The notes under the pieces: generated by a model | Databases searched by the model: none | What the model saw: only the letters and a program-made list of their open reading frames with translations | Told to the model about the DNA's origin: nothing | In this document: positions 9,117 through 18,120 of the stretch, in pieces | How the letters are laid out: every line of letters starts with the position of its first letter | How positions within the stretch are numbered: the stretch's first letter is position 1 | Program-made: the position numbers and the translations under genes | From: JANXAZ01 sp964504655 | GTDB lineage: Bacteria > Pseudomonadota > Alphaproteobacteria > Geminicoccales > Geminicoccaceae | Reading direction: 5' to 3' | Length of the DNA: 64,000 nt | Assembly (NCBI GenBank): GCA_964504655.1 | Contig: CAZDFD010000008.1 | Span: forward strand, 1-64,000

Positions 9117-9423
9117 TGCACGACGGTCCCGAGCGGCGGCACCTCGCCGGCGCGGGCGACACGGTCCGCCCGCTGCACGACGGTCCCGAGCGCTGCCCGG
9201 GCCGGCGCACATCGCTCCGCGGCACGACGGTCCCGAGGCGAGCGGGGCGCGCCCTGGCAGTGCCCGTGCACGACGGTCCCGAGCGGACCCGCGCGGTCCA
9301 GCCGGGACCGTCTGCACGACGGTCCCGAGCCGGGCGCGGTGGCCCCCCGGTGGGGCCGGCTGCACGACGGTCCCGAGCGGCCCGCGGCGGGCCGCCGGGG
9401 GAGCGCTGCACGACGGTCCCGAG
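9117..9423. repeat. Array of seven 17-bp direct repeats with hairpin-forming spacers
   Basis: The unit TGCACGACGGTCCCGAG occurs at 9117, 9174, 9221 (first base G instead of T), 9267, 9313, 9361 and 9407. The copies are otherwise identical. Start-to-start distances are 57, 47, 46, 46, 48 and 46 bases. The six spacers (29-40 bases) differ in sequence, but each holds an inverted repeat: 9152-9158/9167-9173, 9195-9202 (self-palindrome), 9245-9254, 9285-9289/9295-9299, 9341-9346/9352-9357 and 9378-9384/9388-9394. In addition 9303-9312 pairs perfectly with 9318-9327 inside repeat 5. The array lies between the convergent miaA and ilvD genes. The period is not a multiple of three, so it is not coding. 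No cas gene is present. Confidence 0.9.
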
Positions 9424-9430
9424 GCCGCGC

Positions 9431-11155
9431 TCAGAGGTCGGCGAAGGCCACCACCTCGGCCTTGCCGCCGGGGTGGGTGACGGCGCCGGTCTCGGCCCGG
9501 CCGACGGTCTGGGCGTAGCGCCACAAGGCTCCCGAGCCGTACATCGTGGGCTTGGGCCGCCAGGCCTTGCGCCGCGCCTCGAGCTCCTCGGCCGGGAGCT
9601 CGACATCCAGCGTGCCCCGCTCGGCGTCGATCGCGATCACGTCGCCGTTCCGCAAAAGGCCGATCGGCCCGCCGACCGCCGCCTCGGGGCCGACATGGCC
9701 GATGCAGAAGCCGCGCGTGCCGCCGGAGAACCGGCCGTCGGTGATCAGCGCCACCTTCTCGCCCATGCCCTGGCCGTAGAGGGCCGAGGTGACCGAGAGC
9801 ATCTCGCGCATGCCGGGCCCGCCCTTCGGGCCCTCGTAGCGGATCACCAGGACCTCGCCCTCCCGGTAGGCCCGGCTCTGGACCGCCTTCATGCAGTCCT
9901 CCTCGCAGTCGAACACCCGGGCCGGGCCGCGGAAGGCCAGTTGGTGGAGGCCCGCGATCTTGACGATCGCCCCCTCGGGCGCGAGCGAGCCCCTGAGCCC
10001 GACCACGCCGCCATAGGGCGTGATCGGGTTCGAGGTCGGCCGGACCACGTCCTGGTCCGGGTTCCAGCGCACCTCGGCCAGGTTCTGGGCGACCGTCCGG
10101 CCGGTGACGGTGAGGCAGTCGCCGTGCAGGTAGCCGCCGTCCAAGAGCGCCTTCATGAGGAGCGGCACGCCGCCCGCCTGGGCCAGATCGGCCATCACGT
10201 AGCGGCCGCCCGGCTTGAGGTCGCCGATGTAGGGCGTCGAGCGGAAGATCTCGGCCACCGCGTGGAGATCGAAGTCGATCCCGGCCTCGTGCGCGATCGC
10301 CGGCAGGTGCAGGGCGCCGTTGGTCGAGCCGCCCGAGCAGGCGACGATCCGGGCGGCGTTCTCGAGGCTCTTCCTGGTCACGATGTCGCGCGGGCGGATG
10401 CCCTTCTGGAGGAGCGCCATCACGCTCTCGCCCGAGGCCTCGGCCCACTTGTCGCGCGCCTCGAGCGGCGCCGGCGTGCCGGCCGAGTAGGGCAGTGCCA
10501 GCCCGATCGCCTCGCTGACGCAGGCCATGGTGTTGGCGGTGAACTGGCCGCCGCAGGAGCCGGCCGAGGGGCAGGCGACCTGCTCGAGCTCCTCGAGCTC
10601 GGCATCGCTGAGCTTGCCGACCGCGTGCTGGCCCACGGCCTCGAACACGTCGACCACGGTGACGTCGCGGCCGCGCCACTTCCCGGGCAGGATCGAGCCG
10701 CCGTACATGAAGACCGCGGGCACGTTCAGGCGGACCATCGCCATCATCACGCCGGGCAGGCTCTTGTCGCAGCCGGCGAGGCCCACGAGGGCGTCGTAGC
10801 CGTGGCCGCGCACGGTGAGCTCGATCGAATCGGCGATCACCTCGCGCGACACGAGCGAGCTCTTCATGCCCTGGTGGCCCATGGCGATGCCGTCGGTCAC
10901 GGTGATGGTCGTGAACTCGCGCGGCGTGCCGCCGGCCCGGGCGACGCCGCGCTTGGCCGCCTGCGCCTGGCGGCCGAGCGCGATGTTGCAGGGTGCGGCC
11001 TCGTTCCAGGTGGTGACGACGCCCACGAACGGGCGCGCGATGTCCTCCTTGGAGAGCCCCATGGCGTAGTAGTAGGAGCGGTGCGGGGCGCGCTCCGGGC
11101 CGACCGTGCTGTGCCGGCTCGGCAGCTTCGACTTGTCGAACAGGGTGATCGCCAT
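9431..11155 (-). CDS. ilvD: Dihydroxy-acid dehydratase
   Basis: IlvD dehydrates 2,3-dihydroxy-isovalerate and 2,3-dihydroxy-3-methylvalerate in valine and isoleucine synthesis. The 574-residue protein has the cluster-ligand cysteines in AGCDKSLPG and ACPSAGSCGGQFTANTM, and the C-terminal DGRFSGGTRGFCIGHVGPEA signature. ATG 11155 (MAITLFDKSKLPSR) is preceded by GGAGGAGG; an open frame continues upstream but has no homology and lacks a site. The length fits the IlvD rather than the Edd branch. Its stop lies 8 bases from the last copy of the repeat array, so the array would be the 3' untranslated region of its transcript. Confidence 0.95.
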   Translation of the reverse strand: MAITLFDKSKLPSRHSTVGPERAPHRSYYYAMGLSKEDIARPFVGVVTTWNEAAPCNIALGRQAQAAKRGVARAGGTPREFTTITVTDGIAMGHQGMKSSLVSREVIADSIELTVRGHGYDALVGLAGCDKSLPGVMMAMVRLNVPAVFMYGGSILPGKWRGRDVTVVDVFEAVGQHAVGKLSDAELEELEQVACPSAGSCGGQFTANTMACVSEAIGLALPYSAGTPAPLEARDKWAEASGESVMALLQKGIRPRDIVTRKSLENAARIVACSGGSTNGALHLPAIAHEAGIDFDLHAVAEIFRSTPYIGDLKPGGRYVMADLAQAGGVPLLMKALLDGGYLHGDCLTVTGRTVAQNLAEVRWNPDQDVVRPTSNPITPYGGVVGLRGSLAPEGAIVKIAGLHQLAFRGPARVFDCEEDCMKAVQSRAYREGEVLVIRYEGPKGGPGMREMLSVTSALYGQGMGEKVALITDGRFSGGTRGFCIGHVGPEAAVGGPIGLLRNGDVIAIDAERGTLDVELPAEELEARRKAWRPKPTMYGSGALWRYAQTVGRAETGAVTHPGGKAEVVAFADL

Positions 11156-11335
11156 GGCCCTTCCTCCTCCCGACCGCGCGGCGGCCGGGACCATAGAGGA
11201 GGAGGCGCGCGGCTGGCCAGCCTGCCCGGATCGGGGGTGGCGCGCAGGCTGCTGCGCCACGGACCGGGTCCTGCGATGATGCGGGCGGCCGCGGCGGTGC
11301 CATCGACCGGCGGCGGCCACGGCGGCGGAGGGACG

Positions 11336-11977
11336 ATGAGCGGATGCGGCTGCCACCACGAAGCGCCCCCCTTCGACGGGCAGGACCGCCGCTTCCGGCG
11401 CACCCTGCTGCTCGTGGCGGCGCTCAACGGCGGCATGTTCGTGGTCGAGATGCTGGCCGGCGCGGCCGCCGGCTCGCGCGCGCTCCAGGCCGACGCGCTC
11501 GACTTCCTGGGCGACGGCCTGACCTACGCGATGAGCCTCTGGGCGATCGGCCGGCCGCTGCGGACCCGCGCCGGCGCCGCGATCCTCAAGGGTGCGAGCC
11601 TGTCGCTGATGGGGCTCTGGGTGCTCGGCTCGACCCTCTGGCAGGTGCTCGTCCTGGGCCTGCCGCGCGCCGAGATCATGGGGGTGGTCGGCTTCCTGGC
11701 GCTGGCCACCAACCTCCTCGCGGTCGTGCTGTTGATGCGCTGGCGCGACGGCGACGCCAATGTCCGCTCGGTCTGGCTCTGCTCGCGCAACGACGCGATC
11801 GGCAACCTCGCGGTGATCGCCGCCGCGGCCGCGGTCGCCGCGACCGGCACGGCCTGGCCCGACCTCCTGGTCGCGGCCGCCATGGCCGGCCTCTTCCTGC
11901 ACAGCTCGACCCGCATCCTCCTCCAGGCCCGGGGCGAGCTCGCGCGCGCCGCGGCCTCGGCCGGCGCCCGGGCGTGA
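11336..11977 (+). CDS. Short cation-diffusion-facilitator (CDF)-type transporter
   Basis: This 213-residue inner-membrane protein has six predicted transmembrane helices. Helix 2 carries the metal-site-like DALDFLGD and helix 5 follows RNDAIGN, the positions of the zinc/cobalt site in CDF antiporters. The N-terminus MSGCGCHHE has two Cys and two His, a plausible metal-sensing or metal-loading patch. The cytoplasmic CDF C-terminal domain is absent, as in the short forms of the family. Substrate is unknown. The stop overlaps the GTG start of the next gene (GTGA). Confidence 0.78.
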   Translation: MSGCGCHHEAPPFDGQDRRFRRTLLLVAALNGGMFVVEMLAGAAAGSRALQADALDFLGDGLTYAMSLWAIGRPLRTRAGAAILKGASLSLMGLWVLGSTLWQVLVLGLPRAEIMGVVGFLALATNLLAVVLLMRWRDGDANVRSVWLCSRNDAIGNLAVIAAAAAVAATGTAWPDLLVAAAMAGLFLHSSTRILLQARGELARAAASAGARA

Positions 11978-12879
11978 GGGTCGAGCCGGCCGGCGCGCGG
12001 CCCGGGACGCCGGCGGCGCCGCCGGGCGGGTTCCTGGCCGGCCTCGGCCGCTTCCTGCGGGCCCTCTGGGTGGCGCTCCGTCACCTCCTGCTCGAGGACG
12101 GCCTCGTCGTGGCCGGCTACGTCGCCTTCGCCGCCCTGTTCGCGCTGTTCCCGTTCCTGATCGTGCTCCTGGCCTTGGCCGGCTTCCTCGGCCAGGGCGA
12201 GGCGGCGCAGGAATCGATCGCCCTCGGCCTCGAGCTCGTGCCGGCCGAGGTCGCCGCGGTGCTCCGCCCGGTGATCGCCGAGATCCGGGGCGGGGCGCCC
12301 ACGGGCCTCCTCGGCCTCGGCATCCTCGTCTCGCTCTGGTTCGCCTCCTCGGGCATGGAGGCGATCCGCCACGTGCTCGACCGCGCCTATGGCGGCCACG
12401 AGACCGTCCACTTCCTCCTGGCCCGGCTGCAGAGCCTCGTGCTCGTGGTCCTGGTGGCGGCCGCGATCCTCGTTGCCATGGTGGCGCTCGTGGGCGTGCC
12501 GATCCTCAGGCGAGCCCTCGAGTGGGCGACCGAGCGCCGGCTGCTCGACCAGAACCTCTACCTCCTGCTCCGCTACGGTCTCGGCCTGACCATGCTGTTC
12601 GCGCTCACCATCACCCTGCACCTGGCCCTGCCGAGCCAGCCGGTGCGGCTCGTCGAGGTGCTGCCCGGCACCTTCCTCTCGGTGGCGCTCTGGGCCTCGG
12701 CGGCCGAGCTCTACTCGGCGTACCTGGCCTCGCTGCCGACCTCCTACTCGGTCACCTACGGCAGCCTGGCCGGGATCGTGGTGACCCTGTTCTTCTTCTA
12801 CATCTCGGCGGCGATCTTCATCTTCGGCGCCCAGCTCAACGGGGCGCTGCGGGCGGCCCGGCGCGGCGAGGCGGCCTGA
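11974..12879 (+). CDS. YihY/BrkB-family inner-membrane protein
   Basis: This 301-residue protein has about six transmembrane helices and the family pattern GYVAFAALFALFPFLIVLLA near residues 47-66, then a C-terminal half with SYSVTYGSLAGIVVTLFFFY. These are the signatures of the YihY/UPF0761 family (formerly, and misleadingly, called ribonuclease BN). Its role is not established. GTG 11974 is chosen because it overlaps the stop of the CDF gene and gives a normal length. Confidence 0.85.
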   Translation: MRVEPAGARPGTPAAPPGGFLAGLGRFLRALWVALRHLLLEDGLVVAGYVAFAALFALFPFLIVLLALAGFLGQGEAAQESIALGLELVPAEVAAVLRPVIAEIRGGAPTGLLGLGILVSLWFASSGMEAIRHVLDRAYGGHETVHFLLARLQSLVLVVLVAAAILVAMVALVGVPILRRALEWATERRLLDQNLYLLLRYGLGLTMLFALTITLHLALPSQPVRLVEVLPGTFLSVALWASAAELYSAYLASLPTSYSVTYGSLAGIVVTLFFFYISAAIFIFGAQLNGALRAARRGEAA

Positions 12880-12896
12880 GCGGCCCGGCCGCCGGC

Positions 12897-13964
12897 TCAG
12901 AAGGCGAGGCGGAGGCTCACGAGGCCGAGCACGCCGTCGTCCTGGTCGTCGCCCGGCCGGCCCTGATCGAAGAACGAGACTTCGCCACCGAGTGCCAGGC
13001 CGGGCAGGATGGCGAGGTCGGCACCCAGGATCAGCGCCTCGGGCTCGCCCGGGTCGCAGTCGTAGCAGTTGCCGTAGTTGACCGAGATCGCGACCGGGCC
13101 GAGCGTCGCCGCGGCGCCGATGTTGGCGAAGGTCCGATCGCCCGTGAGCGGGCTGTCCTCGGTGCCCCAGCCGCCGGCCAGCGACAGGCCGAAGGCCGTG
13201 AGCTTGGCGCCGGCGTAGACGCCCTCGTAATCGTCGCCGCCCGAATCCTCGCCGCCGATCGCGCCGACCACGGCCGCCTGCAGCGCCAACTCGCCGAGCG
13301 TGCCGGTCCACTGCAGCGCCACGTCGACCACGTCCTTCAGGTTGCCGGCGTCGGTGACGGCCAGATTGTCGCCCTCGCTCGCCGGGCTCGGCATGTAGCC
13401 GACGCCGAGCTGGAAGCCCGCGAGCGTCGGCGACTTGTACTTGATCTTGGTCGAATCGTTGTCCGAGGCGCGCAGATAGATGGTGTCCTTGTTCTCGATG
13501 CCGCCCTCGCCGTCGAGACCGCCGGTGGCCACGGCGAGCTTGTGCGCGCCGATGGCGAAGTCCTTGGCGATCCCGTCGTCGTCGCCGAACTGCAGGTCGC
13601 CGAAGCCACCGCGGAGGAAGACGTAGGTCTCGTCGGCGTTGGGGTTCTTGTTGGTGTCCGCCTCGAGCTCGATCACCGCACCGTAGACGATGCCGCTGCC
13701 GGCGTCGCGACCCTGCACCTTGACGTGCACCTCGGTGTCGTTGCGGAAGTCGTTGCTCGACTGCTGGCCGCCCTGCCGCTCCTTCTGGTCGCCGACGATC
13801 CAGTAGAACTTGGCGAAGCCCGCGAGCGTCAGGTCGAGCTTGCCCCCGGGCTGCAGCGAGGGGCCCTGCTGCGCCTCGGCCGGCGGGGGTGCGAGGGCCA
13901 GCCCCGCGGTCAGCACCGTGCCCGAAAGCAGCCTCCGAGCGAAGTCACCACGTCCGAGGATCAT
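12897..13964 (-). CDS. Outer-membrane porin (Gram-negative porin family)
   Basis: This 355-residue precursor would form a 16-strand trimeric beta-barrel for passive diffusion. It starts at ATG 13964 (MILGRGDFARRLL), with a GGAG site 8 bases upstream and a signal peptide that ends near PPPAEAQ (residue 31). The body has alternating hydrophobic and polar strands and Gly/Asp-rich loops, for example FLRGGFGDLQFGDDDG, and ends in the beta-barrel signal LVSLRLAF with a C-terminal Phe. It converges on the YihY-family gene with 17 bases between stops. Confidence 0.88.
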   Translation of the reverse strand: MILGRGDFARRLLSGTVLTAGLALAPPPAEAQQGPSLQPGGKLDLTLAGFAKFYWIVGDQKERQGGQQSSNDFRNDTEVHVKVQGRDAGSGIVYGAVIELEADTNKNPNADETYVFLRGGFGDLQFGDDDGIAKDFAIGAHKLAVATGGLDGEGGIENKDTIYLRASDNDSTKIKYKSPTLAGFQLGVGYMPSPASEGDNLAVTDAGNLKDVVDVALQWTGTLGELALQAAVVGAIGGEDSGGDDYEGVYAGAKLTAFGLSLAGGWGTEDSPLTGDRTFANIGAAATLGPVAISVNYGNCYDCDPGEPEALILGADLAILPGLALGGEVSFFDQGRPGDDQDDGVLGLVSLRLAF

Positions 13965-14197
13965 CGAAGCACTCCAACGACCAGTCGGCTCGGGACTACG
14001 CGACCGGGCCTGCTCCGGCCACGTGGCGCGAGGACACGATCGCCTGTCGCACGCGAGGCGTGGCGGCGCCGTCACGGAACTGTGGCCGAATCATGGCCGT
14101 GCGCGCCGCCGGTCGCCGCCGCCGCCGGCGACCGCGCGCCGGTCGTCAGCGGCGGGCGCCTGTGCTATGCGCCGGCCGTCTCGAGCGGGCGTGGCGG

Positions 14198-15079
14198 ATG
14201 GTCGAGCTGATCCTCTTGGGAGGCGCCGGGCTGGCCGTGCTCGGCTCCTGGGCCGGGCTGGTCGAGCCGCGTCGGCTCAAGGCGGCGCGCTACGACATCG
14301 CGAGCCCCGGCTGGCCGGCGGCACGGCCGCCGCTCCGGCTGGGCGTGCTCGGCGACCTGCACGCCGCCTGGCCGCACGTCACCGAGGCGCGGCTCGCCCG
14401 GATCGTCGAGCGGCTGCTGGCCGAGCGGCCGGAGCTGATCCTCCTGCCGGGCGACTTCCTCGCCAACCGGACGAGCCTGGTGCGGCCGCTGCCGGCAGCC
14501 GCGGTGGCGCGCGCCCTGGCACCGCTCGCCCGGGCGGCGCCCACCCTGGGCGTGCTCGGCAACCACGACTGGTACGAGCAGGGCGGGCGCGAGATCCGGG
14601 TGGCGCTCGAGGAGGCCGGCATCGCGATCCTCGACAACGAGGTGGTGCAGCTCGAGCTCGGTGGCGGGCCGCTGCAGATCGCCGGCCTCGCCTGCGCCTG
14701 CAGCCGGCGCGCCGACCTGCCGGCGGTGCTGGCCGGGCTCGATCCCGGGCTCCCGACGCTCCTCCTGAGCCACGTGCCCGACGCCGTGGTCTACCTGCCG
14801 GAGCACGTGCTGCTGACGGTCGCCGGCCACACCCATGGCGGCCAGGTCCGGCTGCCGGGCCTCGGGCCGCTGCTCACCATGAGCGCGCTGCCGCGCCGCT
14901 TCGCCCGCGGCCACCATCGGATCGGCCGCCGCCACCTCCTGGTCACCTCGGGCGTCGGCTCGAGCGTGCTGCCGGTCCGCCTGGGCGTGCCGCCCGAGTA
15001 CGTGGTGGCGACGCTGCGCGCGGCGGCGCTGCCGGCGCCGCGGCTGGCCGCCCGCGCCGGCGAGCCCCTGCCCGCCTGA
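14198..15079 (+). CDS. Membrane-anchored metallophosphoesterase (YkuE-like)
   Basis: This 293-residue protein has a short N-terminal hydrophobic anchor (VELILLGGAGLAVLGSWAGL). The calcineurin-like metallophosphoesterase domain shows the metal motifs in order: GDLHAAW (motif I, DxH), PGDFLAN (GDx), GNHDWYEQGG (GNHD), LLLSHVPD (H), and GHTHGGQVRLPG (GHxH). This order and the GHTHGGQ ending match the YkuE/YaeI lipid-phosphatase-like branch. ATG 14198 is preferred because it places the anchor at the N-terminus. The substrate is unknown. Confidence 0.85.
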   Translation: MVELILLGGAGLAVLGSWAGLVEPRRLKAARYDIASPGWPAARPPLRLGVLGDLHAAWPHVTEARLARIVERLLAERPELILLPGDFLANRTSLVRPLPAAAVARALAPLARAAPTLGVLGNHDWYEQGGREIRVALEEAGIAILDNEVVQLELGGGPLQIAGLACACSRRADLPAVLAGLDPGLPTLLLSHVPDAVVYLPEHVLLTVAGHTHGGQVRLPGLGPLLTMSALPRRFARGHHRIGRRHLLVTSGVGSSVLPVRLGVPPEYVVATLRAAALPAPRLAARAGEPLPA

Positions 15080-15101
15080 GCCCCGCCCTGGGAGAGCCCG
15101 C

Positions 15102-15485
15102 ATGCGTCGACACTGGAACCCCGCCGGCGTCGCCCCGCCCGTGGCCCGCTACAGCCACGCCGTGCTGGTGGCGGGCCACGGCCGCCTGCTCGCCGTCTCG
15201 GGCCAGCTCGGCATCGCCGCCGACGGCAGCATGCCCGAGGGCTGCGCGGCCCAGGCGCGGCTGATCTTCGCCGCCCTCGACCGCTGCCTCGCCGAGGCCG
15301 GTATGGGCCGCCGGCACGTCCTGCGGCTCAACACCTACCTGGTCGACGTGGCCGACCGCGCCGCGTTCATGGCCGAGCGCGACGCCTGGGTCGCCGACCC
15401 ACCGCCCGCCTCGACCCTGGTCGTGGTCAAGGAGCTGGTCCGCCCGGACGCGCGGATCGAGATCGAGATCCTGGCCGCGGCCTGA
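15102..15485 (+). CDS. RidA/YjgF family protein
   Basis: This 127-residue protein has the trimeric chorismate-mutase-like fold signature of RidA: LLAVSGQLGIAADG early, VLRLNTYLVDVADR in the middle, and STLVVVKELVRPDARIEIEI at the end with the conserved arginine. RidA enzymes hydrolyse reactive enamine/imine intermediates. It is preceded by a metallophosphoesterase gene 22 bases away and followed after 3 bases by the oxidoreductase, so the three may be one transcription unit. Confidence 0.88.
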   Translation: MRRHWNPAGVAPPVARYSHAVLVAGHGRLLAVSGQLGIAADGSMPEGCAAQARLIFAALDRCLAEAGMGRRHVLRLNTYLVDVADRAAFMAERDAWVADPPPASTLVVVKELVRPDARIEIEILAAA

Positions 15486-15488
15486 GGC

Positions 15489-16073
15489 GTGCGGGTCCTC
15501 CACCTCTACTGCCACCCGCTCGCCGAGAGCTTCCACGCGGCGATCCGCGCGGCTGCCGCGGACGGGCTCGCCCGGGCCGGCCACGAGGTCGACCTCCTCG
15601 ACCTCTACGCCGAGGGCTTCGAGCCGGTGCTCACGGCCGAGGCGCGCCGCCGCTACCACGACACGAGCCGCAACCGGGCCGGTCTCGAGGCCCATGTCGA
15701 GCGGCTCGAGCGGGCCGAGGCCCTGGTCGTCCAGTTCCCCACCTGGTGCTTCGGCCCGCCCGCCATGCTCAAGGGCTTCCTCGACCGGGTGCTGATGCCC
15801 GGGGTGGCCTTCGACCTCTCCGACCCGGCCCGGGTGCGCCCGCTGCTTGGCCGGATCCGGAGCGTGACCGGTCTCGTCACCTACGGCCGCGACCGGCTGA
15901 CGGCCTTCTGGATGGGCGATCCGCCGCGCAAGATCGTGACCCGCTACCTGCGCTGGTTCGTGGCGCGCGACGCCCGGGTCCGCTACCTGGCGCTGTACGG
16001 CATGAACACGGCCGACGCGGCCCGCCGGGCGGCCTTTCTCGCCCGGGTGCGCGACGAGCTGGCCCGGCTCTGA
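15489..16073 (+). CDS. Flavodoxin-fold NAD(P)H-dependent oxidoreductase (NQO/MdaB-like)
   Basis: This 194-residue protein has a phosphate-binding loop pattern at the N-terminus (LYCHPLAESFHAAI), a mid-protein VVQFPTWCFGPPAMLKGFLD motif and the family-typical RSVTGLVTYGRD. These define the FMN/FAD-dependent quinone reductase group that uses NAD(P)H to reduce quinones by two electrons. It starts with GTG 15489, three bases after the RidA stop, suggesting coupling. Confidence 0.85.
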   Translation: MRVLHLYCHPLAESFHAAIRAAAADGLARAGHEVDLLDLYAEGFEPVLTAEARRRYHDTSRNRAGLEAHVERLERAEALVVQFPTWCFGPPAMLKGFLDRVLMPGVAFDLSDPARVRPLLGRIRSVTGLVTYGRDRLTAFWMGDPPRKIVTRYLRWFVARDARVRYLALYGMNTADAARRAAFLARVRDELARL

Positions 16074-16085
16074 GCGCCGGCCGGC

Positions 16086-16592
16086 TCAGCGGCGGGGCGC
16101 ACAATAGGCGGGCAGGGGGTAGACCCGGCCGATCGGCGCGCCGCGCGCGGCGGCCGTCTGCTCCAGGGCGGCGTAGCGTCCGCCCGAGAAGCGCGGGCAG
16201 TCGCGGGCGAGCCCGGCCGACACGAGAGCCGCGCCGAGGTCGCGGCCGTCGGCGGTGCAGACGGCGACGATCCGGCCGTGCGTGCGGGTGCCGTCCGGCG
16301 CGCAGGCGATCGTGCGGCCGAGCACGAGGCGCTGCAGGGCCGCGCGCGACTCCGCGCCCAGGGGATCGCGCAGCTCCGGGGCGGCCACGCCTTGCAGGCG
16401 GATCGTCCGGCCCTCGAGTTCGAGCGTGTCGCCGTCGCGCACGTGCTCGACCACCCCCTGGAGGGTGGCCACGGCGACGGTCTGCGGCGCCGGTGCGACC
16501 GGGCCACGGTCGGCCAGCGCCGTGCCCGCGGCGACGGCGCCGAGCACGAGCCACGGGACCGGCCCGGGGCCGATGTTCCTGGCTGCCGGCAA
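16086..16592 (-). CDS. Secreted thermonuclease-like (SNase fold) protein
   Basis: This 168-residue protein has an N-terminal hydrophobic segment (WLVLGAVAAGTALA) and a staphylococcal-nuclease-like OB fold: VVEHVRDGDTLEL, IRLQGVAAPEL, then GAESRAALQRLVLGR. The conserved Asp of DGDT and the Glu of APEL are present, but the usual active-site RLWGIDAPE arginine context is altered. It may act as a periplasmic nuclease or only bind nucleic acid. Cysteines toward the C-terminus may form disulphides. Confidence 0.72.
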   Translation of the reverse strand: MPAARNIGPGPVPWLVLGAVAAGTALADRGPVAPAPQTVAVATLQGVVEHVRDGDTLELEGRTIRLQGVAAPELRDPLGAESRAALQRLVLGRTIACAPDGTRTHGRIVAVCTADGRDLGAALVSAGLARDCPRFSGGRYAALEQTAAARGAPIGRVYPLPAYCAPRR

Positions 16593-16712
16593 GACGGCGT
16601 TCCTCCACGCACATCTTGCCAGGATCGGCGCCGGCGCGGGAGGCTTTTCGCAAGAGAGCGCAGCGGGCTATCGTCCGCCGCGCGGGCTCGGGCGAGCCGT
16701 GCGCCGGCGCCT

Positions 16713-17984
16713 TCAGCCGGTGGCGAGCCCGACGACTCGGCCGGGCGCGCGCAAGGCCGGCAGGCAGGCGTCGCCCGACAGGTAGTCGATCCCGGCCGCG
16801 CGGGCCACCTCGGCCATGGCAGCCGAGCCGACCCGGACCGCGAGGCTGCGCAGGCCGGCCGCGGCGCAGGCCCGCGCGACCCCCGTGAGCGTGGTCGACG
16901 TATCGGGATCCGCGGGATCGAAGTCGGTGACGTTGACCGAGACCGCGAACACGCCCTCGCCGGCCAACCCGCGGACCGCCTCGGCCTCGGCCGGGGAGCG
17001 CAGCATCAGATGGCCGGCGCGGCCGGCGAGCCGGGTCGCGAGCTCGGCGATCCGGACGCGCGGGAGGGCGGGCGGCAGGTCGATCAGCTCGACGGCGAAC
17101 CGGCGGACCGCGTCCTTCGGCAGCGGGCCGAGGCGCTCGAGCCAGGGCCCGCGCAGGGCCGGATCGGCCAGGGTCGCGTAGTGGACCGGGAGGACCAGGA
17201 GCGCCCGGCCGCCATCGGCCGCGGTGCGAACGAGCTCGGTCGCGAGGCGCTCGGCGAGCCAGCCGTCGACCGAAGCGTCGAAGATGCCGGCCGCCTGCTC
17301 CGGGCAGGCGCTGCCGGGCATCTCGAGCGTCCCGTCCGGACCGGCCAGCCGGACGAACGCCCGGTAGCCGACGACCAGCGGCGCCTTGAGGCTCAAGATC
17401 GGCCGGTAGAAGGCGACGAGCTGCTGCGCGTGCTCGGCGAAAGCCCGGGCCTCGGCCTCCCCCTGGCGCTTCATCTGCCGCTGCACGCGCTCGCGCAGCC
17501 CGTTCACTCCGGCCACACTCCGAAGCCCCTCGTCGAAGTCGAACAGCAGGGTGCGGACACCCACCGCGCTGCCGCCGGGCAGAACGCCCAGCAGGCGCTC
17601 GGTGATGTCGGCCGCGATCAGCCGCCCGCGACGGTCGACCTCCGCCCGCCGTTCGCCGAGCGCCAGGATCCAGACCGTGGTCTCGTCGACCACGAGATAG
17701 AGCTCGTCCGGGCCGAGCCGATGCGCGATGCAGCCCTCGACGTTGAGCAGCACCTTGGGCAGGAGCTCGGCCCAGCGCCGGCCGAGGCGCGCCTTGACCC
17801 GCTCGAGGTCGAGGATCTGCAGGCTGCCCAGCGCACGGCAGTCCGGCTGGGCCAGATAGGCCCGGCGGAAGTGCGCCAGCCGGTCGGCGAACAGGCCCGG
17901 GCGGCGCGGGTCGAGCCCGCCGCGACCCTGCGGCGGGTAGGGCTCGAAGGCCGCCGTGCCGCCGGCGGCGGAAGCTCCCGTCAT
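16713..17984 (-). CDS. Degenerate EAL-domain protein, probably catalytically inactive
   Basis: This 423-residue soluble protein starts at ATG 17984 (MTGASAAGG). The N-terminal half (about 25-230) is unrecognised. The segment from about 235 resembles an EAL phosphodiesterase barrel: FYRPILSLKAPLVVGYRAFVRL occupies the place of the YQPIV...G-EAL-R motif, with E of EAL replaced. Near the end GIDYLSGDA stands for the usual (F/Y)xQG(Y/F)xF region. The metal and c-di-GMP catalytic residues are not evident, so a regulatory or binding role is more likely than hydrolysis. It diverges from cysQ across 136 bases. Confidence 0.55.
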   Translation of the reverse strand: MTGASAAGGTAAFEPYPPQGRGGLDPRRPGLFADRLAHFRRAYLAQPDCRALGSLQILDLERVKARLGRRWAELLPKVLLNVEGCIAHRLGPDELYLVVDETTVWILALGERRAEVDRRGRLIAADITERLLGVLPGGSAVGVRTLLFDFDEGLRSVAGVNGLRERVQRQMKRQGEAEARAFAEHAQQLVAFYRPILSLKAPLVVGYRAFVRLAGPDGTLEMPGSACPEQAAGIFDASVDGWLAERLATELVRTAADGGRALLVLPVHYATLADPALRGPWLERLGPLPKDAVRRFAVELIDLPPALPRVRIAELATRLAGRAGHLMLRSPAEAEAVRGLAGEGVFAVSVNVTDFDPADPDTSTTLTGVARACAAAGLRSLAVRVGSAAMAEVARAAGIDYLSGDACLPALRAPGRVVGLATG

Positions 17985-18120
17985 GGCGGATCCCGCTCGG
18001 CCGCGGACGCCCGCGCCGGCCGGTGCCGCGCGGCATCCGCGCACACCTTGCCGCGTACCGGTTGACGTCCGGTTAACGCCGCGCGAGCCAGGGTCGCCCC
18101 GTCCAGCCGCGAGCCGGTCC

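Noticed and set aside
9117..9423. CRISPR array
   Set aside because: The repeat is only 17 bp, spacers are GC-rich with internal palindromes, one spacing is 40 bases, and there is no cas gene or leader.
9062..11335. Extension of the CDF transporter gene upstream across the repeat array and ilvD
   Set aside because: The upstream part is antisense to ilvD and has no homology; the sensible start is ATG 11336.
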